A stretch of DNA of 64,000 nucleotides from Gracilibacillus alcaliphilus. Lineage in GTDB: Bacteria; Bacillota; Bacilli; Bacillales; Amphibacillaceae. The position numbers and the translations under genes are program-made. Positions 7,930-15,108 of this stretch are shown here, piece after piece (position 1 is the first letter of the stretch; each line of letters opens with the position of its first letter). Location: positions 1 through 64,000 of the forward strand of contig NZ_JAFBFA010000021.1 in NCBI RefSeq assembly GCF_016909015.1, given 5' to 3'. The notes under the pieces were generated by a model. The model was not told the origin of the DNA, made no database searches, and saw nothing but the letters and a program-made list of their open reading frames with translations.

Positions 7930-8263
7930 GGTATTTTGATGAAGTATTACAAAACCGGTATTTGTTATGGCAAAACAATTAAACAGGAGGGCAACACAAA
8001 AGCCTGCTTTTTCTGGAATAGAGACAAGCTGAATATCTGATCGGATGGATATAGATATATTTTAATAGTGCATGCTCAAAACCAAAAAGTCCTGAATAGA
8101 CACCACTATCTATTAAAATCTTGGTTGTACTCCTAATTTTTTTTGATTGTTTTAGACAATTTTTAATATAGTATTTCTTCATTACTAGTATTATTCTCTA
8201 GACAATGACTAGCATCTTTTTATACAATATACATGCAGTGATAAATTGATGGGAGGATGAAAC
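7930..8263. other. Non-coding gap ylqH-sucC
   Basis: This 334-base gap holds the sucC promoter (8199-8228) and a 10-bp inverted repeat, ATTTTAATAG (8059-8068) with CTATTAAAAT (8109-8118). The block around 8127-8155 loosely resembles 158-188. A weak CAGG/CCTG stem with T-run lies near 7983-8010 and might terminate ylqGH. No gene was recognised. Confidence 0.5.
8199..8228 (+). promoter_or_regulatory. Sigma-A promoter for sucCD
   Basis: TAGACA (8199-8204) and TACAAT (8223-8228) are 18 bases apart, about 36 bases before the sucC start codon. The same hexamers with 17-base spacing precede the fla/che operon. No clear catabolite-repression operator was seen. Confidence 0.6.
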
Positions 8264-9433
8264 ATGAATATTCATGAGTATCAAGGCAAAGAAATTTTGC
8301 GAAGTTATGGTGTTACTGTGCCTGATGGTAAAGTAGCCTATACCGTAGATGAAGCTGTATCAGCTGCCGAGGAATTAGGCACGGCTGTAACAGTAGTTAA
8401 GGCACAAATTCACGCAGGGGGCCGCGGAAAAGCAGGAGGCGTGAAGGTTGCTAAAAATGTAGAAGAAGTCCGTACATATGCAGATGAGATTCTTGGCAAA
8501 ACGCTAGTAACTCACCAGACAGGTCCGGAAGGCAGAGAAGTTAAGCGTTTGCTGATTGAGGCAGGCTGTGATATTCAAAAAGAATATTATGTAGGTGTGG
8601 TATTAGACAGAGCTACTTCGCGTGTAACCATGATGGCCTCAGAAGAAGGCGGTACAGAGATCGAAGAAGTAGCGGCAAAGACACCAGAGAAAATCTTCAA
8701 AGAAGTGATTGATCCAGTAACAGGATTATTGCCATATCAAGCTCGTCGTCTAGCTTTCAATATTAATATTCCGGCTGAATACCTATCGAAAGCGGTTAAA
8801 TTTATGATGGGTTTATATCAATTATTCGTAGAAAAAGATTGCTCGATTGCTGAAATCAATCCATTAGTCACAACTGGAGATGGAGAAGTGCTCGCATTAG
8901 ATGCAAAACTTAACTTTGATGATAATGCGCTGTTCCGTCAAAAAGATATTGTGGCATATCGTGATTTAGATGAAGAGGATGAGAAGGAAATCGAGGCGTC
9001 GAAATATGATCTAAGCTATATTGCATTGGATGGTAACATTGGCTGTATGGTTAATGGTGCTGGCCTTGCGATGGCAACAATGGATATTATCAAACATTAT
9101 CACGGTGATCCGGCGAACTTTCTAGATGTTGGGGGCGGTGCTACTGCAGAGAAAGTTACCGAAGCCTTCAAGATTATCCTATCTGATGATCAAGTGAAAG
9201 GGATTTTTGTTAATATCTTTGGTGGTATTATGAAATGTGACGTAATTGCAGAAGGGGTTGTACAAGCTACCAAAGAGGTCGGCTTAACCATACCTTTAGT
9301 TGTTCGTTTAGAGGGAACCAATGTAGAAGCAGGGAAGCAAATTCTCGCAGATTCTGGATTGAACATTACACCAGCAGAATCGATGGCAGATGGCGCAGAA
9401 AAAATCGTCGCATTAGTAAATGAAGCACAATAA
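8264..9433 (+). CDS. sucC: Succinyl-CoA synthetase beta subunit
   Basis: SucC, with SucD, converts succinyl-CoA to succinate in the TCA cycle with substrate-level formation of ATP or GTP. The 389-residue product starts MNIHEYQGKEILR and has the ATP-grasp fold. The phosphate loop IHAGGRGKAGGVK is near residues 48-60, ENP-type metal residues appear in AEINPLV (about 197-203), and the C-terminal CoA-ligase domain contains NIFGGIMKCD. GGGAGG lies 7 bases before ATG 8264. sucD follows after 36 bases with its own SD, so the two form an operon. Confidence 0.96.
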   Translation: MNIHEYQGKEILRSYGVTVPDGKVAYTVDEAVSAAEELGTAVTVVKAQIHAGGRGKAGGVKVAKNVEEVRTYADEILGKTLVTHQTGPEGREVKRLLIEAGCDIQKEYYVGVVLDRATSRVTMMASEEGGTEIEEVAAKTPEKIFKEVIDPVTGLLPYQARRLAFNINIPAEYLSKAVKFMMGLYQLFVEKDCSIAEINPLVTTGDGEVLALDAKLNFDDNALFRQKDIVAYRDLDEEDEKEIEASKYDLSYIALDGNIGCMVNGAGLAMATMDIIKHYHGDPANFLDVGGGATAEKVTEAFKIILSDDQVKGIFVNIFGGIMKCDVIAEGVVQATKEVGLTIPLVVRLEGTNVEAGKQILADSGLNITPAESMADGAEKIVALVNEAQ

Positions 9434-9469
9434 TCAATATCTAGACAGTAAAAAGGAGGAGCCATTCAG

Positions 9470-10462
9470 ATGAGTGTTTTTATTAATAAAGATACAAAGG
9501 TGCTAGTGCAGGGAATAACTGGTTCGACAGCACTTTTTCATACAAAGCAAATGCTAGAATATGGTACCCAGATTGTTGGGGGTGTCACACCGAAAAAAGG
9601 TGGTACAGAAGTAGAAGGTGTACCTGTGTTTAATACTGTATCAGAAGCGGTGAGCCAGACTGGCGCAAATGCCTCTGTCATATATGTACCAGCACCATTT
9701 GCAGCTGATGCCATCATAGAAGCAGTAGATGCTGAATTGGATTTGGTCATCTGTATTACAGAACATATTCCAGTGATGGATATGTTGAAGGTTAAACGCT
9801 ATATGGAAGGTAAGAAGACCCGTCTAGTAGGTCCAAACTGCCCTGGTGTTATTACGCCTGAAGAGTGTAAGATTGGTATTATGCCAGGCTATATCCACAA
9901 AAAAGGCCACATTGGCGTAGTTTCTCGTTCAGGAACACTGACATATGAGGCTGTTCATCAATTATCAGAAAAAGGATTCGGTCAATCTACTGCAGTAGGT
10001 ATTGGCGGGGACCCTGTAAATGGGACAGATTTCATTGATGTCTTAAAGGCATTTAACGAAGATCCAGAAACCGAAGCAGTAATTATGATTGGAGAAATCG
10101 GCGGTACGGCAGAAGAAGAAGCTGCCAAATGGGTAAAAGCTAATATGACAAAGCCTGTAGTAGGCTTCATCGGCGGTCGTACAGCACCTCCAGGGAAGCG
10201 TATGGGACATGCTGGTGCGATTATTTCAGGCGGTCAAGGAACGGCAGAAGAAAAAATTAAGACCATGAATGCCTGTGGTATTGAAGTAGCAGAAACCCCG
10301 GCTGTTATGGGGGAGACTTTATTAAATGTATTGAAAGAGAAAGGTCTTTTTGATAAGTGTAAAACACATTTTTACCAAGCTTTGGGAACATACACTATAA
10401 AAAAGAATGAAAATGACTTTACCTCTTGGGAGGGTATGGATATATGGCACAATATCTTGTAA
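9470..10462 (+). CDS. sucD: Succinyl-CoA synthetase alpha subunit with C-terminal read-on extension
   Basis: SucD binds CoA and carries the phosphohistidine of succinyl-CoA synthetase. Seen are the CoA-site block TGSTALFHTKQM (about 17-28), GPNCPGVITPEECKIG and the active His in GKRMGHAGAIISGG (about 245). Residues 1-300 match the family through the usual ending KCKTH. Instead of stopping there, the frame continues for 30 more residues and ends inside topA, overlapping it by 19 bases. In B. subtilis dprA lies between sucD and topA; it is absent here. The tail looks like intergenic sequence read after stop-codon loss, so it is probably dispensable, though this is untested. Confidence 0.93.
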   Translation: MSVFINKDTKVLVQGITGSTALFHTKQMLEYGTQIVGGVTPKKGGTEVEGVPVFNTVSEAVSQTGANASVIYVPAPFAADAIIEAVDAELDLVICITEHIPVMDMLKVKRYMEGKKTRLVGPNCPGVITPEECKIGIMPGYIHKKGHIGVVSRSGTLTYEAVHQLSEKGFGQSTAVGIGGDPVNGTDFIDVLKAFNEDPETEAVIMIGEIGGTAEEEAAKWVKANMTKPVVGFIGGRTAPPGKRMGHAGAIISGGQGTAEEKIKTMNACGIEVAETPAVMGETLLNVLKEKGLFDKCKTHFYQALGTYTIKKNENDFTSWEGMDIWHNIL

Positions 10463-12522
10463 TTGTGGAATCACCAGCAAAAGCAAAAACAATTGAACGT
10501 TACTTAGGCAAGAAATACAAAGTGAAGGCATCGATGGGACATGTACGCGACTTACCAAAAAGTCAAACAGGTGTCGATGTAGAGAATAATTATCAACCGA
10601 AGTATATTACCATTCGTGGAAAAGGACCTGTATTAAAAGAACTAAAAACAGCTGCTAAGAAAGCTGATAAAATATACCTGGCAGCTGACCCCGATCGTGA
10701 AGGGGAAGCAATCGCTTGGCATTTGGCACATAGTTTAAATATTGATACGAATAGTGAATGTCGTGTTGTTTTTAATGAGATTACGAAAGATGCGGTTAAA
10801 GAATCCTTCAAGCATCCTCGCAAGATAAACATGGATTTAGTTGATGCCCAGCAGGCAAGACGAATTTTAGATCGGCTGGTAGGTTATAATATTAGCCCGT
10901 TATTATGGCAGAAAGTTAAAAAAGGGTTAAGTGCAGGACGGGTGCAATCTGTTGCGGTTAAAATGATTATTGATCGTGAAAATGAAATCAAGCATTTTAA
11001 ACCAGAAGAATATTGGAGTATCGATGCCAATTTCTTTAAAGGAAAACAAGCCTTTGAAGGCAGTTTTTATGGAATAGATGGGAAGAAGAAGGCTCTTAAA
11101 TCAAAAGAAGATGTCGATAAAGTATTAGCTAGCCTGGATGATAAAAGCTTCTTAGTATCGAAAGTAAATAAGAGAGAAAGAAAACGCAATCCTTCGCCTC
11201 CGTTTACAACCTCTTCACTGCAGCAAGAAGCGGCAAGGAAACTAAACTTCCGTGCTCGAAAAACAATGATGGTTGCTCAACAGCTGTATGAAGGGATCGA
11301 CCTTGGCAGAAGTGAGGGAGGAACAACAGGTTTAATTACCTATATGCGTACCGATTCGACTAGGGTTTCCGATACGGCACAGTCACAAGCAAGAGAATAT
11401 ATTGAGGCAAACCATGGAAAAGAGTATACCGGTGCAGCTAAAAAAGCCAAAAACTCAGAAGGTGCACAGGATGCCCATGAAGCGATCCGGCCTACTAACG
11501 CCTTTAGGGATCCTCAATCATTAAAGCAGACGTTGTCTCGTGATCAATATAAGTTATATAAATTAGTTTGGGAACGATTTATTGCCAGTCAAATGGCGCC
11601 AGCAGTAATGGACACGATGACAGTTCATTTAACTAATAATGGGGTGGAATTCAGGGCTACTGGCTCCAAAATCAAGTTTAAGGGGTTTATGGGCGTATAT
11701 ATCGAGAGTTCAGATGATCAAACAAACCAAAAGGATAAGTGGCTTCCTGATCTTCAAGAAGAAGAAACAGTCAAAGCGGAGAAGATCACTCCAAATCAGC
11801 ATTTTACACAGCCGCCTCCACGTTATACAGAGGCCAGATTAGTCAAAACAATGGAGGAAAAAGGGATTGGGCGTCCGTCCACTTACGCACCTACACTAGA
11901 TACCATTCAGCGCCGTGGGTATGTTGCTTTGGATAACCGTCGCTTTGTCCCAACCGAACTAGGTGAAATTGTTACGAAGCTAATTGAGGAGTTTTTCCCT
12001 GAAATTATTGATGTGGCCTTTACGGTAAAAATGGAAGGTGACCTAGATGCGATAGAAGAAGGAAAAACCGAGTGGATTGCTATCATCGATCAATTCTATC
12101 AAGGCTTTGAAAAACGCTTAGATATAGCCCAGCAAGAAATGGAGAAAGTGGAAATCCGCGATGAGCCAGCAGGTGTCAACTGTGAGAAATGCGGTCATGA
12201 GATGGTCTATAAGATGGGCAGATATGGTAAGTTTCTTGCCTGCTCAAACTTCCCAGATTGTCGCAACACTAAGCCGATTCTAAAAGAGATTGGTGTGAAA
12301 TGTCCTGCTTGTAAGGAAGGTAACATTGTCGAGCGAAAAACGAAGAAGCGAAGGACATTTTACGGCTGTGATAATTATCCAGAATGTGAATTTATTTCAT
12401 GGGATAAACCAGTAGGAAGAGACTGTCCAAAATGTAACTCTATGCTAGTAGAAAAGAAAAACAAGAAAAAGGCTCAAGTACAATGTTCGAAGTGTGATTA
12501 TAAAGAAGAAGAACAAGGCTGA
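10444..12522 (+). CDS. topA: DNA topoisomerase I
   Basis: TopA relaxes negatively supercoiled DNA through a tyrosine-linked single-strand break. The 692-residue product starts with the TOPRIM domain (YLVIVESPAKAKTIERYLG; DxD in AADPDREGEAIAWH near residue 80). The active Tyr lies in LITYMRTDSTR (about 300). Three C-terminal zinc ribbons have CxxC pairs at CEKC/CSNFPDC, CPAC/CDNYPEC and CPKC/CSKC. ATG 10444 follows GGGAGGG with good spacing and gives the B. subtilis length; TTG 10426 is less likely. Its start lies inside the sucD frame. A terminator follows at 12549-12600. Confidence 0.97.
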   Translation: MAQYLVIVESPAKAKTIERYLGKKYKVKASMGHVRDLPKSQTGVDVENNYQPKYITIRGKGPVLKELKTAAKKADKIYLAADPDREGEAIAWHLAHSLNIDTNSECRVVFNEITKDAVKESFKHPRKINMDLVDAQQARRILDRLVGYNISPLLWQKVKKGLSAGRVQSVAVKMIIDRENEIKHFKPEEYWSIDANFFKGKQAFEGSFYGIDGKKKALKSKEDVDKVLASLDDKSFLVSKVNKRERKRNPSPPFTTSSLQQEAARKLNFRARKTMMVAQQLYEGIDLGRSEGGTTGLITYMRTDSTRVSDTAQSQAREYIEANHGKEYTGAAKKAKNSEGAQDAHEAIRPTNAFRDPQSLKQTLSRDQYKLYKLVWERFIASQMAPAVMDTMTVHLTNNGVEFRATGSKIKFKGFMGVYIESSDDQTNQKDKWLPDLQEEETVKAEKITPNQHFTQPPPRYTEARLVKTMEEKGIGRPSTYAPTLDTIQRRGYVALDNRRFVPTELGEIVTKLIEEFFPEIIDVAFTVKMEGDLDAIEEGKTEWIAIIDQFYQGFEKRLDIAQQEMEKVEIRDEPAGVNCEKCGHEMVYKMGRYGKFLACSNFPDCRNTKPILKEIGVKCPACKEGNIVERKTKKRRTFYGCDNYPECEFISWDKPVGRDCPKCNSMLVEKKNKKKAQVQCSKCDYKEEEQG

Positions 12523-12548
12523 TCGCCTCCAGCATGTTAGTAAATATG

Positions 12549-12600
12549 AAAAAGAACCGAGAACAGATCATAAAGCTCTGTCCTCGGTTCTTTTTATTTT
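12549..12600 (+). terminator. Intrinsic terminator after topA
   Basis: AAAAAGAACCGAG pairs with CTCGGTTCTTTTT, and ACAG with CTGT extends the stem inward. The 3' arm leads into a T-rich run. It begins 26 bases after the topA stop. Confidence 0.9.
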
Positions 12601-12636
12601 CGCACCCCATAGACACAGGTATTTGCAGTTACGTTG

Positions 12637-12664
12637 CGCTGCGGCTGACCGTTTCGCTTTCCGA
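12637..12664. repeat. 28-nt repeat shared with 44981-45008
   Basis: These 28 bases recur identically and in the same orientation at 44981-45008, in the sigD-swrB gap. They form the right-hand end of hairpin-repeat copy B and its flank, so the sigD-swrB copy is probably a truncated relative of the same element. Confidence 0.85.
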
Positions 12665-12726
12665 GGGGCATGCTCTTCAGCTAATTTTTGTCAAGAAGAG
12701 CACTTGACAAAAATGGATCTTCAGAT
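12654..12726 (-). repeat. Hairpin repeat family, copy B (inverted)
   Basis: Read on the minus strand this copy starts CTGAAGATCCA and ends GGAAAGCGA, like copies A and C. The stem is a perfect 12-bp pair (12684-12695 with 12703-12714) and the loop, on the minus strand, is TGCTCTT. TAGACAC (12610-12616) and GTGTCTA (12738-12744) flank it as an outer inverted repeat and may mark its ends. Confidence 0.72.
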
Positions 12727-12749
12727 CATGCGAATCCGTGTCTAGTTGT

Positions 12750-12873
12750 AAGTGCCAAATACTAGGTGACTTCCGGTCATGCCCTACGATAAGTCATCAT
12801 CGATTCACAAGCTCATCGTGATTCCTTTATCTCAGTTATGCCCGTTCAGTCCCTACGTTTTTATTTGGCACTT
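12750..12873. repeat. 124-bp element bounded by 12-bp perfect inverted repeats
   Basis: AAGTGCCAAATA (12750-12761) is the exact reverse complement of 12862-12873. The interior holds the 26-nt block 12781-12806, whose reverse complement occurs at 263-288, and a diverged second version of the same block near 12835-12860. It may be a small non-autonomous element. No target duplication was identified. Confidence 0.55.
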
Positions 12874-13274
12874 GTCACTTTTCCAACGGAGTCGAAACGG
12901 TCGGACTTCGCTATGGTCTGTTTCTACAACGTTTGCGAGTTTTAACATCTTCTGCTAATTCATCAAGAAATGATAAACAGAACAGAAGTTTAGAAAGTGA
13001 AGAATATGGATCAATCTATAAAGAGACTTTCTTGTTAGAGATGAATTGGACAACTAGGGATGTTGACCATAACGTTGCTTCATTGATTGTAGGTATAAGG
13101 ATGAAAAGAACCTTGATGGTGATGTTGTTCATTTTCTTTCATAGAATGCTTCCATCAGAAATAATGAGATAAGCTATCCCAAAGACCGTCCAGCCATGAT
13201 GCTATTTCTCGCATGAAGTGTAGAACTATTTTCCAGCGCAGGGCAACTGCGTAGACTCCTATGGGAACAGGACG

Positions 13275-13343
13275 AGCTGAAGATCCACTTGAAAAGGCGA
13301 TCTTCCTTTTCAAATTAGCTGAGGCCGTCCCCATGGAAAGCGA
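13275..13343 (+). repeat. Hairpin repeat family, copy C
   Basis: Begins AGCTGAAGATCCA, ends GGAAAGCGA. A perfect 9-bp stem TTGAAAAGG / CCTTTTCAA (13289-13297 with 13305-13313) encloses the loop CGATCTT. Upstream GACTCCTATGGGAACAG and downstream GGCAGGAGCGAACC belong to the same element. I recall similar words as common dispersed repeats in Bacillaceae genomes. Confidence 0.75.
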
Positions 13344-13364
13344 AGTGGTTGGCAGGAGCGAACC

Positions 13365-13398
13365 TTCGCACGTTTATTAAGTCAAAATAATGATAAGG
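13365..13398 (+). repeat. Repeat tail shared with 45075-45106
   Basis: The segment ending AATAATGATAAGG resembles 45075-45106 (about four in five bases) in the same orientation. It follows hairpin copy C here and the truncated copy in the sigD-swrB gap there. It seems to mark the far end of the element. Confidence 0.6.
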
Positions 13399-13580
13399 CA
13401 GGTGTAACAACGGAGAGGAGTTATGTGTGAAGGTTGAGCTTTATAAGAAAGTATAGACAAAAATGCCTCTCCATGCTTGTCCTTTCAGAAATATGCTGTA
13501 CGTTCCGTTTGTTAATGATTGTTCATATTCGAAAAACAATGATAAGATAATAGTAGTCAGTTAGTTAATAACGATGTGAA

Positions 13581-13609
13581 TTGAAGTTTATCAATGATTG
13601 TGTTACTAT
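13581..13609 (+). promoter_or_regulatory. Likely sigma-A promoter for xerC-hslV-hslU-codY
   Basis: TTGAAG (13581-13586) and TACTAT (13604-13609) have the ideal 17-base spacing and lie 24 bases before the xerC start. A second candidate, TTGTTC / TAAGAT with 18 bases between, lies at 13519-13548. Confidence 0.5.
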
Positions 13610-13632
13610 TTTAACGCATTAAGAGGTGGCAT

Positions 13633-14538
13633 ATGGATTACAATAAATATTGGCTTTCATTTTTGGAATATTTGCAAATCGAGAAGAACGCCTCGCCCCT
13701 GACAATCCAGGCGTATGAAAAGGATGTCAGCAACTTTATTCAATTCTTGATTAATGAAGATGTTCCAGCCATAAACGAAGTAGATTACTTCATGATTAGA
13801 GCCTATTTGACAGAGTTATACAACAAAGGGCTTTCTAAGCGATCTGTAAACCGACAGGTCTCGAGTTTACGTTCTTTTTTCAAGTTTATGATGAGAGAAG
13901 GAATCGCGGCCAACAACCCATTTGCCCAACTACAATTATCGAAAACAGATCAGCTGATTCCTGATATGATGTATCAGGAAGAATTAAAGCTTTTGTTTGA
14001 CTCGATCGATACTACGACGCCTTTAGGCAAACGCAACAAGGCATTATTAGAAGTTTTGTATGGTACAGGGATTCGTGTGAGCGAATGTGTACAACTGCAA
14101 TTGAAGAATGTAGATTTAGAATTGCAGACAGTCTTGGTGCTGGGTAAGGGAAATAAAGAGAGGTATGTTCCTTTTGGAAAATATGCCTATAAGTCATTAT
14201 TGGAATATATCGAAGCAGCAAGGCCGGCCATGTTAAACAAAAATAGTCGGCCTCAAGATTATTTATTCTTGAATGCCAAGGGCAACCCGTTAAGTGCAAG
14301 AGGTGTACGGACGATTTTGAACCGGCTTGTGGATCAAGCCTCGTTAACGATGGATCTACATCCGCATAAACTAAGGCATAGCTTTGCAACACATTTATTA
14401 GATAATGGGGCCGATCTGCGCGCGGTGCAAGATTTGCTTGGTCATGCCCATCTATCATCTACTCAAGTGTATACACACGTTTCAAAAGAACGCTTAAAAA
14501 ATGTATATCAACACGCCCATCCAAGGGCACGTAAATAG
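13633..14538 (+). CDS. xerC: Tyrosine recombinase XerC (CodV)
   Basis: XerC/CodV acts with XerD at dif to resolve chromosome dimers. The 301-residue product has the N-terminal SAM-like core-binding domain (about 1-100) and the catalytic domain. The catalytic set is seen as Arg148 (GTGIRVSE), Lys172, His245 and Arg248 (HKLRHSF), His271 (LLGHAHLSST) and the nucleophile Tyr280 (TQVYTHV). ATG 13633 follows AGAGGTGG. It heads the same xerC-hslV-hslU-codY operon as in B. subtilis, and its stop codon overlaps the hslV SD. Confidence 0.95.
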   Translation: MDYNKYWLSFLEYLQIEKNASPLTIQAYEKDVSNFIQFLINEDVPAINEVDYFMIRAYLTELYNKGLSKRSVNRQVSSLRSFFKFMMREGIAANNPFAQLQLSKTDQLIPDMMYQEELKLLFDSIDTTTPLGKRNKALLEVLYGTGIRVSECVQLQLKNVDLELQTVLVLGKGNKERYVPFGKYAYKSLLEYIEAARPAMLNKNSRPQDYLFLNAKGNPLSARGVRTILNRLVDQASLTMDLHPHKLRHSFATHLLDNGADLRAVQDLLGHAHLSSTQVYTHVSKERLKNVYQHAHPRARK

Positions 14539-14550
14539 GAGGAAGGCTTA

Positions 14551-15093
14551 ATGGGATCATTTCATGCAACAACTATATTTGCGATACAACACAAAGGTAA
14601 AGCCGCTATGTGCGGGGATGGACAGGTAACCTTTGGGAATCAGGTTGTGATGAAGCACACCGCCAAGAAGGTAAGGCGTCTATTTAGAGATAAAGTACTA
14701 GCAGGATTTGCTGGTTCAGTGGCTGATGCCTTTACCTTATTTGAAAGTTTTGAAGCCAAGCTGGAGACCTTTGACGGTAACTTGTCAAGGGCAGCCGTTG
14801 AATTGGCAAAGGACTGGCGAAATGATAAATACTTGCGAAAACTAGAAGCTATGTTGATTGTAATGGATAAAAATGAGCTCTTATTAATTTCTGGTACTGG
14901 TGAAGTCATTGAACCTGATGACGGCATTCTGGCAATTGGCTCAGGAGGAAACTATGCCTTAAGTGCAGGCAGGGCGCTTAAGCAACACGCCCCTGATATG
15001 GAAGCAAAGGAAATTGCCAAAGCTTCTTTAGAAATAGCAGGAGAAATTTGTGTGTTTACAAATGATCAATTAATCTTAGAAGAAATTGAATAA
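14551..15093 (+). CDS. hslV: ATP-dependent protease peptidase subunit HslV (ClpQ/CodW)
   Basis: HslV is the proteolytic chamber of the two-component HslUV protease. The 180-residue product has HATTIFAIQHKG, GDGQVTFG, KVRRLF and AGSVADAFTLFE. B. subtilis CodW was reported to use an N-terminal Ser just after Met1. Here residue 2 is Gly and Ser is residue 3; the canonical Thr positions lie further in (TTIF, residues 7-10). I recall a Gly at this place in other Bacillus too. AGGAGG precedes ATG 14551 and hslU follows 15 bases later. Confidence 0.95.
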   Translation: MGSFHATTIFAIQHKGKAAMCGDGQVTFGNQVVMKHTAKKVRRLFRDKVLAGFAGSVADAFTLFESFEAKLETFDGNLSRAAVELAKDWRNDKYLRKLEAMLIVMDKNELLLISGTGEVIEPDDGILAIGSGGNYALSAGRALKQHAPDMEAKEIAKASLEIAGEICVFTNDQLILEEIE

Positions 15094-15108
15094 TTAGAGG
15101 TGAGCAAA

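Larger units (their letters stand above)
12523..13632. other. 1.1-kb repeat-rich gap where trmFO is expected
   Basis: No recognisable gene lies between topA and xerC. In B. subtilis trmFO (tRNA U54 methylation) occupies this place. The gap holds the topA terminator (12549-12600), hairpin-repeat copy B (12654-12726, minus), an element bounded by 12-bp inverted repeats (12750-12873), hairpin-repeat copy C (13275-13343) and a likely xerC promoter (13581-13609). Short open frames at 12494-12745 and 12933-13172 resemble nothing known. I found no trmFO remnant by eye. Confidence 0.65.

Noticed and set aside
7979..8182. Minus-strand frame of 67 codons between ylqH and sucC
   Set aside because: No ribosome binding site before its ATG, it crosses an inverted repeat, and it resembles no known protein.
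12494..12745. Open frame of 83 codons after topA
   Set aside because: It starts inside topA, runs through the terminator and hairpin copy B, and matches no family I know; it has no usable start signal.
12933..13172. Open frame of 79 codons in the topA-xerC gap
   Set aside because: No SD at its start and no recognisable domain. It might be a fragment of an old gene, but nothing supports a named call.
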